In this document: in pieces, positions 1-4,601 of the stretch | Layout of the letters: each line of letters opens with the position of its first letter | Position numbering within the stretch: the first letter of the stretch is position 1 | Assembly: GCA_002783525.1 (NCBI GenBank) | Contig: PFGS01000155.1 | Span: forward strand, 1-5,667 | Length of the DNA: 5,667 nucleotides | DNA from: Ignavibacteriales bacterium CG12_big_fil_rev_8_21_14_0_65_30_8 | Lineage (GTDB): Bacteria; Bacteroidota; Ignavibacteria; Ignavibacteriales; Ignavibacteriaceae | Direction of reading: 5' to 3' | The notes under the pieces: generated by a model | The model's database searches: none | Told to the model about the DNA's origin: nothing | The model's input: the letters and a program-made list of their open reading frames with translations, nothing else | Program-made: the position numbers and the translations under genes

Positions 1-414
1 TAAAGGAGTTTCTATTACTTTTGGTATTACTGACATTTTTACTGCTTCCAAAACATCTCTTCCTGCAAGATCTATTGCAGTTGCTCTTTCAAAAGGTAAA
101 TCTATGTTTGCTTTATCTGCAGAAATTAGTGCATTAATAACCTTTATAACTTCACCTCCAGCTAGATAATGTGCTTCAAGTTTTCCAACTTCCACTACAA
201 TTCCAGCTTTTGTAGCAGTAATCATACTCCTTACAATAATTACAGGCGGTACTTTTCTTAAACGCATTCCAACCAAGTCTTGGAAAATTCTAAGTTTTAC
301 ACCTGAGAAATAGGCTGTAATAAATAGACCTATCGGTATAAAGTACAAGAAAACTATTAAAAATAGTATTATTGCTATTATTAAAACAATTGATAATCCT
401 GTTAGTGCTTCCAT
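1..414 (-). CDS. floA: Flotillin-like protein FloA (N-terminal part, cut by window edge)
   Basis: FloA is a membrane scaffold protein of the SPFH/flotillin type (UPF0365 family) that forms functional membrane microdomains affecting membrane fluidity and the assembly of signalling and protease complexes. The first 138 codons are visible, reading leftwards from ATG at 412-414. Residues about 5-37 form a long hydrophobic membrane segment ending in FIPIGLFITAYFSG, followed by a basic stretch with GMRLRKVPP (about 49-57). The family signature follows: AHYLAGG at 81-87, then NIDLPFERATAIDLAGRDVLEAV (about 103-125) and PKVIETP near the cut. B. subtilis FloA is about 330 residues, so roughly 40% is present. 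An in-frame TAA lies just upstream (complement of 433-435) with no other start codon between, so this ATG is the start; only a weak GGGA ribosome site precedes it. The gene is divergent from clpC, so the NfeD-like partner that often precedes floA is not directly upstream. Family assignment is very secure from the motif string. Confidence 0.95.
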   Translation of the reverse strand, partial: MEALTGLSIVLIIAIILFLIVFLYFIPIGLFITAYFSGVKLRIFQDLVGMRLRKVPPVIIVRSMITATKAGIVVEVGKLEAHYLAGGEVIKVINALISADKANIDLPFERATAIDLAGRDVLEAVKMSVIPKVIETPL

Positions 415-681
415 GTTAGTCCCGATTTTATATTATTTAATTTTAATTTATCTTAACTTTTAGAAGTTTAATTTAATAAGGATAGATATTAAATGATAGT
501 AATTGGAAACAATTTATAAATTTTAATGTACACATTTATAATAGTTGAATAGAATTTATAATGTTTTTTAAACAACTGAAATTATGTAATTTTTTAAATT
601 GTTAGATTTTGGTTAAAAACAGTAATTTCTCAAATCATTTAAAATTTGGCACATAAATTGATTATTATATATATTACAGTT

Positions 682-721
682 AAGCAAATTACTTAAAGTA
701 AATTATGGTACATATTTGCTT
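682..721. repeat. Nested inverted repeat upstream of clpC, possible operator
   Basis: AAGCAAAT at 682-689 is the exact reverse complement of ATTTGCTT at 714-721. Just inside it, TTACTT (689-694) and AAGTAA (696-701) form a second exact inverted repeat around one central base. The two share one base, so they cannot fully form as hairpins together, but either could be a dimeric repressor site. The position, right upstream of the best clpC promoter candidate, fits an operator. In such AT-rich DNA short inverted repeats also arise by chance, so the function is unproven. Confidence 0.35.
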
Positions 722-750
722 GTTTGATGGATTAAGTATATATATATTTA
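720..750 (+). promoter_or_regulatory. Candidate clpC promoter
   Basis: TTGTTT (720-725) and TATATT (743-748) are separated by 17 bases, a reasonable primary-sigma-factor layout with a good -10 and a mediocre -35. The same place also nearly fits the Bacteroidota pattern: TTTG at 723-726 and TATATTTA at 743-750 against TAnnTTTG. Transcription would begin near 755 and leave a leader of about 60 bases before clpC. The surrounding DNA is so AT-rich that -10-like hexamers are common, so this is a candidate only. Confidence 0.25.
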
Positions 751-801
751 GTGCAACAAATAAACAATAAATATTGTTAATATTATAGCAATAAAAAATA
801 A

Positions 802-807
802 AAGGGA
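802..807 (+). promoter_or_regulatory. Imperfect ribosome binding site of clpC
   Basis: AAGGGA lies 9 bases before the ATG at 817 and resembles the AAGGAG Shine-Dalgarno core with one mismatch. An in-frame TAA at 808-810 excludes any longer start, so this site and the ATG at 817 define the gene start. Confidence 0.55.
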
Positions 808-816
808 TAATTATTA

Positions 817-3321
817 ATGGAAGGTAACTTTTCAGATAGACTTCAGGATGTTATAAGATTAAGCCGTGAAGAAGCTCTACGTTTAGGTCACGATTATATT
901 GGAACTGAACATTTGCTTTTGGGAATTATTCGTGAAGGTCAGGGAGTTGCTGTTCAGATTCTTAGAAATCTTGATTGTGATTTAATGAAGCTTAAAAAAG
1001 CAATTGAAGATACTGTAAGAACTTCCGGTGGAACATTAACAATAGGTAATATTCCTCTTACCAAACAAGCAGAAAAAGTTTTAAAGATAACTCAGATAGA
1101 ATCAAAAATTTACAAAGCTGATGTAATTGGAACAGAACATTTACTTCTTTCATTATTAAGAGATGAAGATAATATTGCTACTCAAATATTGCATCAATTT
1201 AATGTTACTTATGATGCAACCCGCTCTGATCTTAATTCATTGTTAAGTGATAAAGATGTATCATATCAGTCAAGCTCAAAATCAAAATTAGATAAGAAAA
1301 CCGAACGAACAAAAACTCCTGTGCTAGACAATTTTGGTAGAGACTTAACTAAAATGGCTAATAAAGATAAGCTTGATCCTGTTGTAGGTAGAGAAATGGA
1401 AATTGAAAGAGTAGCTCAAATATTAAGCAGAAGGAAAAAGAATAATCCTGTTTTAATTGGCGAACCCGGTGTTGGTAAAACAGCTATTGCCGAAGGCCTT
1501 GCTTTAAAAATTATACAAAGAAAAGTTCCAAGAATTTTACAGAATAAAAGAGTTGTTACTTTAGATCTTACAGGCCTAGTAGCCGGTACAAAATATCGTG
1601 GACAATTTGAAGAAAGAATGAAAGCTTTAATGAATGAATTGGAAAAAGCTGAAGATATAATTCTTTTTATTGATGAACTTCATACTATTGTTGGTGCTGG
1701 AGGAGCTTCCGGTTCTTTGGACGCTTCTAATATGTTTAAACCTGCATTATCCAGAGGTGATATTCAATGTATAGGTGCTACAACTTTGGATGAATACAGG
1801 AAACATATTGAAACAGACGGAGCTTTAGACAGAAGATTTCAAAAAGTTATGGTTGAACCTCCTAATCAAGAAGAAACATTACTAATACTTGAGAATATAA
1901 AATTTAAATATGAAGAACATCATCATGTAAAATTTTCTAAACAAGCTATTTTGGCTGCTGTAAAACTAAGTACAAGGTATATTTCAGACAGACATTTACC
2001 TGATAAAGCAATTGATGTAATTGATGAAGCTGGTTCAAGAGTACATATGGGTAATTTTGAAGTTCCAAAAGAAGTTTTGGACCTGGAAGCTGATATAGAA
2101 GAAGTAAGAAAAGAAAAAGCTTCTGTTGTTAAAAGACAAGATTATGAAGAGGCAGCAAGACTTAGGGATAAAGAAAGAAATTTACAATCCGATCTAGAAA
2201 TTGTTAAAAATGAATGGGAAGCCAAAACAAAAGATGTAGTTCACGATGTTACAGAAGAAGACATTGCTACGGTAGTAGCTATGATGACAGGAATACCTGT
2301 CAACAGAGTAGCTCAAACTGAATCTGAAAAATTATTGAAGATGGATATTGCTTTACAGAAAGAAATTATTGGACAAGATGAAGCAATACTAAGATTAACT
2401 AAAGCAATAAGAAGAACAAGAGCAGGATTAAAAAATCCACATAGACCAATTGGAAGTTTTATCTTTTTGGGTCCAACCGGTGTTGGAAAAACAGAGTTAA
2501 GTAAAGCACTTGCAAAATATTTATTTGACTCAGAAGATGCACTCATTAGAATTGATATGAGTGAATACATGGAAAAATTTTCATTATCTCGTTTGGTCGG
2601 TGCACCTCCCGGATATGTTGGTTATGAAGAAGGTGGACAGCTTACTGAAAAAGTTAGAAGACGCCCGTATTCTGTTGTATTGTTTGATGAAATTGAAAAA
2701 GCTCATCCGGATATATTCAGTATATTACTTCAAGTATTAGATGATGGAATGTTGACAGACAGTCTTGGGAGAAAAGTTGATTTTAAGAACACGATAATTA
2801 TTATGACTTCAAATGTTGGTGCTCGTGATATTAAATCCATTGGCGCATTCGGGTTTAGCGAAGAAAAGGTAAGCAATAAGCACGAAAGCATGAAAAATAC
2901 ACTTGAAGATGCAATGAAAAAATTGTTTAATCCTGAATTCCTTAATCGTGTGGATGAAACAATAGTATTTAGATCATTGGACAAGAAAGATATTCTTAAA
3001 ATTATTGATATAGGTTTGAGAGATCTTATGGAAAACATTGCTGAACATAAAATGGAAATTAAGCTTGATAAGTCTGCAAGAAACTTTTTGGTAGAAAAGG
3101 GCTATGATGAAAAATTTGGAGCCAGACCATTGCGCCGGGCTATTCAAAAATATGTTGAAGATCCATTAGCTGAAGAAATTTTAAGAGGTTCATTTGAAGA
3201 AGGAACTAAAATTACAGCTAAATTTGTAAAAAATACTGAAGAATTAATCTTTGTAAGTGAAAATGAAAAGATAGATCTTTCGGATGAAGAGCCTGAAAAA
3301 ACTGATAAGAAAGATACCTAA
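817..3321 (+). CDS. clpC: ATP-dependent Clp protease ATP-binding subunit ClpC (AAA+ unfoldase)
   Basis: ClpC is a hexameric cytoplasmic AAA+ unfoldase that threads misfolded or tagged proteins into the ClpP peptidase. The 834-residue product is of normal length and complete. Two Clp-N repeats come first, each with IGTEHLLL (28-35 and 104-111); then a Ser/Lys-rich linker (about 146-168); D1 with Walker A GEPGVGKT (215-222), pore tyrosine in GTKYRGQ (Y260) and Walker B LFIDE (283-287); a UVR/middle segment around DYEEAARLRDKE (442-453), which marks ClpC rather than ClpB; and D2 with Walker A GPTGVGKT (552-559), pore loop GYVG (599-602) and Walker B LFDE (622-625). The FGF tripeptide at 678-680 matches the hydrophobic-Gly-Phe loop that docks on ClpP, so this is a protease partner rather than a stand-alone disaggregase. 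GARPLRR (768-774) is the sensor-2 motif. An acidic/lysine-rich tail occupies 814-834. The gene is flanked by a divergent floA and a terminator, without ctsR, mcsA or mcsB beside it. ATG 817 is forced by an upstream in-frame stop. Confidence 0.98.
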   Translation: MEGNFSDRLQDVIRLSREEALRLGHDYIGTEHLLLGIIREGQGVAVQILRNLDCDLMKLKKAIEDTVRTSGGTLTIGNIPLTKQAEKVLKITQIESKIYKADVIGTEHLLLSLLRDEDNIATQILHQFNVTYDATRSDLNSLLSDKDVSYQSSSKSKLDKKTERTKTPVLDNFGRDLTKMANKDKLDPVVGREMEIERVAQILSRRKKNNPVLIGEPGVGKTAIAEGLALKIIQRKVPRILQNKRVVTLDLTGLVAGTKYRGQFEERMKALMNELEKAEDIILFIDELHTIVGAGGASGSLDASNMFKPALSRGDIQCIGATTLDEYRKHIETDGALDRRFQKVMVEPPNQEETLLILENIKFKYEEHHHVKFSKQAILAAVKLSTRYISDRHLPDKAIDVIDEAGSRVHMGNFEVPKEVLDLEADIEEVRKEKASVVKRQDYEEAARLRDKERNLQSDLEIVKNEWEAKTKDVVHDVTEEDIATVVAMMTGIPVNRVAQTESEKLLKMDIALQKEIIGQDEAILRLTKAIRRTRAGLKNPHRPIGSFIFLGPTGVGKTELSKALAKYLFDSEDALIRIDMSEYMEKFSLSRLVGAPPGYVGYEEGGQLTEKVRRRPYSVVLFDEIEKAHPDIFSILLQVLDDGMLTDSLGRKVDFKNTIIIMTSNVGARDIKSIGAFGFSEEKVSNKHESMKNTLEDAMKKLFNPEFLNRVDETIVFRSLDKKDILKIIDIGLRDLMENIAEHKMEIKLDKSARNFLVEKGYDEKFGARPLRRAIQKYVEDPLAEEILRGSFEEGTKITAKFVKNTEELIFVSENEKIDLSDEEPEKTDKKDT

Positions 3322-3336
3322 TTTTAATACTGTAAA

Positions 3337-3364
3337 TTGAAAAATAATATTTAAAGCGTATTAT
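3337..3364 (+). promoter_or_regulatory. Candidate promoter of the pterin dehydratase-pyrE group, overlapping the terminator
   Basis: TTGAAA (3337-3342) and TATTAT (3359-3364) are 16 bases apart and each matches the primary-sigma consensus at five of six positions. This is the best promoter-like pair seen in the clpC to pterin dehydratase gap. Transcription would start near 3371, after the left arm of the terminator stem, so the new transcript would not carry the hairpin. A promoter is needed somewhere here because the clpC terminator should block most read-through. No transcript data are available, and the lineage's own sigma consensus may differ. Confidence 0.35.
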
Positions 3365-3381
3365 TGTAATACGCTTTTTTT
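3353..3381 (+). terminator. Intrinsic terminator after clpC
   Basis: AAAGCGTATTA (3353-3363) pairs perfectly with TAATACGCTTT (3367-3377) around a 3-base TTG loop, and the right arm runs straight into a T tract (T 3375-3381, then ATATTT). An 11-bp perfect stem followed by U residues, 31 bases after the clpC stop codon, is a textbook Rho-independent terminator. With the outer A-T pairs removed, an 8-bp core GCGTATTA/TAATACGC remains. It separates clpC from the downstream gene group. The flanking A and T runs make it partly bidirectional, but the gene on the other side is also plus-strand, so only the forward sense matters here. Confidence 0.9.
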
Positions 3382-3400
3382 ATATTTCTATTTTGTAAAA

Positions 3401-3406
3401 AGGAGA
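3401..3406 (+). promoter_or_regulatory. Strong ribosome binding site of the pterin dehydratase gene
   Basis: AGGAGA, preceded by a run of A, lies 4 bases before the ATG at 3411. It is a near-perfect Shine-Dalgarno sequence and fixes the start of the gene. Confidence 0.75.
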
Positions 3407-3410
3407 AGTT

Positions 3411-3692
3411 ATGTCTTTACTTACTGAACAAGAAATAAAATCTAATCTTTCTAATTTATCTGAATGGCAATATGAAAATAAAAGCATCACTAAAGAATTC
3501 GTATTAAAAGATTTTAATGAAGTACTTTATTTCGTTAATAAAATTGGCAGATCAGCTGAAGCAATAAATCATCACCCTGATCTATTAATGCACTCTTGGA
3601 ATAAATTAAAAATAACAATTTCTACACATGATAAAGATGGAGTGACTGAGAAAGATTTTGAATTGGCAAATAAAATTGAGGAATTGAAATAA
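3411..3692 (+). CDS. Pterin-4a-carbinolamine dehydratase (4a-hydroxytetrahydrobiopterin dehydratase)
   Basis: This small cytoplasmic enzyme dehydrates 4a-hydroxytetrahydropterin, the by-product of aromatic amino acid hydroxylases, to the quinonoid dihydropterin so the cofactor can be recycled. The 93-residue length is typical of the family. The active-site signature E-x3-H-H-P-x6-W-x9-H-x8-D is intact: E50, H54, H55, P56, W63, H73 and D82. The two histidines of INHHPD and H73 are the pterin-binding/catalytic residues of the family. The start has a strong ribosome site. The gene leads a packed plus-strand group; the next start codon follows its stop codon directly. No aromatic amino acid hydroxylase or molybdopterin gene is visible in the window, so the metabolic partner (phenylalanine hydroxylase, another pterin enzyme, or a moonlighting role) cannot be named. 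The gene symbol varies among genomes (phhB, PCD), so none is given. Family assignment is secure. Confidence 0.95.
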   Translation: MSLLTEQEIKSNLSNLSEWQYENKSITKEFVLKDFNEVLYFVNKIGRSAEAINHHPDLLMHSWNKLKITISTHDKDGVTEKDFELANKIEELK

Positions 3693-4004
3693 ATGGATGA
3701 CAGATTAAATGGATTACTGGCTCTTTATGAAAAGGATTCAAATGATTCGTTTATTATTTATGGCATTGCATTAGAATATAAATCTAAAAAAAATTATTCA
3801 AAAGCCGAAAATTATTTTAAAACATTATTAGAAAAAGATCCCAATTATATACCGGCATATATGCAATATGCAATCTTAAAAGAAGAGACTAATGAATTAA
3901 TAAAAGCCAAAGAAATTTATACTGAGGGAATAAAAATAGCACAGGAAAATGGGGATGATCATGCAGCAAAAGAAATGGAGGAATTTTTAGATGAACTTAA
4001 CTGA
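3693..4004 (+). CDS. Small tetratricopeptide-repeat (TPR) protein
   Basis: This 103-residue protein consists almost entirely of two TPR units, helix-turn-helix modules that bind other proteins. The first spans about residues 18-51 (IYGIALEYKSKKNYSKAENYF, ending KDPN) and the second about 52-85 (YIPAYMQYAILKEETNELIKAKEIY). The usual small and aromatic TPR positions are recognisable, including the Pro that closes unit one. A short charged helix ends the protein (EMEEFLDELN). There is no signal peptide or membrane segment, so it should be cytoplasmic. Its ATG directly follows the pterin dehydratase TAA, with a GAGG ribosome site at 3678-3681 inside the upstream gene, which suggests translational coupling. 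Its 3' end overlaps pyrE by 14 bases. No specific function can be assigned; an adaptor role for a neighbour's product is conceivable but unsupported. Confidence 0.88.
   Translation: MDDRLNGLLALYEKDSNDSFIIYGIALEYKSKKNYSKAENYFKTLLEKDPNYIPAYMQYAILKEETNELIKAKEIYTEGIKIAQENGDDHAAKEMEEFLDELN
3977..3981 (+). promoter_or_regulatory. Ribosome binding site of pyrE inside the TPR gene
   Basis: GGAGG lies 9 bases before the ATG at 3991, within the last codons of the TPR gene. It is a perfect Shine-Dalgarno core and supports the overlapping pyrE start and translational coupling of the two genes. Confidence 0.75.
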
Positions 4005-4575
4005 AAATGAAATGCTTGATATTTTTAATAAAACACAAGCACTTTTAAACGGACATTTTCTATTAACTTCAGGTAGACACAGCAACAAATATTTCCAGTG
4101 TTCAAAAGTTTTGCAGTATCCGGAATATAATGAAGCAATCTGCAAAAATATTTCTGATTTTTTTAAAAATTATAAAATTGATACAGTTATCTGTCCTGCT
4201 ATTGGAGGTATTGTTGTGGGACAAGAAGTTGCAAGACAGTTAAATAAAAAATTTATTTTTGCTGAAAGGGAAAACGATATTATGACTTTAAGAAGAGGAT
4301 TTTATATAAAAGAAGGTGAAAATGTTTTAATTTGTGAAGATGTAGTAACAACCGGAGGTTCTGTATTTGAAGTAATTGAACTTGCAAAACAGAAGAAAGC
4401 GAATATTGTAGGGGTTGGATTTATTGTTGACAGAAGTTTCGGAAAAGTAAAATTTGGATACCCTCAGCACAGTGTAATAAAAATGGAAGTAATTTCATAT
4501 TTAAAAGAAGAATGTCCTTTGTGCAAAGAAGAACTGGAATTAGTAAAACCGGGATCAAGAAAAATATTAAAATAA
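3991..4575 (+). CDS. pyrE: Orotate phosphoribosyltransferase (Thermus-type family)
   Basis: PyrE joins orotate to PRPP, giving orotidine 5'-monophosphate and pyrophosphate, the fifth step of de novo pyrimidine synthesis, in the cytoplasm. The 194-residue product has GHFLLTSGRHSNKYF (21-35), characteristic of orotate phosphoribosyltransferases, then PAIGGIVVGQEVAR (69-82) and the PRPP-binding motif VLICEDVVTTGGS (112-124) with its acidic pair E116-D117. In place of the E. coli-type lysine-rich catalytic loop it has AERENDIMTLRRGF (91-104), and near the C-terminus CPLC (175-178) followed by KPGSR (186-190). These features match the Thermus-type pyrE subgroup rather than the E. coli type. The Cys pair may bind metal or form a disulfide; this is an inference. 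The ATG sits within the end of the TPR gene, behind a GGAGG site, and the gene is followed after 26 bases by a phosphatase gene without an intervening terminator. No attenuator or pyrimidine-sensing leader is evident. Confidence 0.95.
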   Translation: MNLTENEMLDIFNKTQALLNGHFLLTSGRHSNKYFQCSKVLQYPEYNEAICKNISDFFKNYKIDTVICPAIGGIVVGQEVARQLNKKFIFAERENDIMTLRRGFYIKEGENVLICEDVVTTGGSVFEVIELAKQKKANIVGVGFIVDRSFGKVKFGYPQHSVIKMEVISYLKEECPLCKEELELVKPGSRKILK

Positions 4576-4601
4576 TAGGGGATTTATCAGATCTATAATT
4601 T

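Larger units (their letters stand above)
415..816. other. AT-rich divergent intergenic region between floA and clpC
   Basis: This 402-base stretch separates two divergently transcribed genes and must carry the 5' signals of both. It is strongly AT-rich, and I see no tRNA, no riboswitch-like conserved core and no convincing small gene. The longest plus-strand ATG reading frame noticed (705-770, 21 codons) has no ribosome site. Visible structure comprises a nested inverted repeat at 682-721, a candidate promoter for clpC near 720-750, and three copies of ATTTATAA at 512, 534 and 554 spaced 22 and 20 bases apart. I saw neither a CIRCE element (TTAGCACTC-N9-GAGTGCTAA) nor a CtsR-type heptad direct repeat (GGTCAAA-like), so the usual Gram-positive heat-shock operators of clpC appear to be missing. 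Confidence 0.8.

Noticed and set aside
705..770. 21-codon plus-strand frame in the floA-clpC intergenic region
   Set aside because: No ribosome binding site and no coding character; short frames like this are expected by chance.
415..816. Possible CtsR or CIRCE heat-shock operator before clpC
   Set aside because: Looked for GGTCAAA-type direct repeats and TTAGCACTC/GAGTGCTAA; neither is present in recognisable form.
2313..2570. 85-codon minus-strand reading frame inside clpC
   Set aside because: It lies wholly within the conserved D2 part of clpC, and its translation looks like an antisense shadow with no recognisable motif.
2730..3038. 102-codon minus-strand reading frame inside clpC
   Set aside because: Shadow of the conserved ClpC coding strand; low-complexity Ser/Leu/Ile-rich translation with no family features.
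4576..4601. Possible terminator between pyrE and the phosphatase
   Set aside because: The 26-base gap has no stem of useful length and no T run, so the two genes are more likely co-transcribed.
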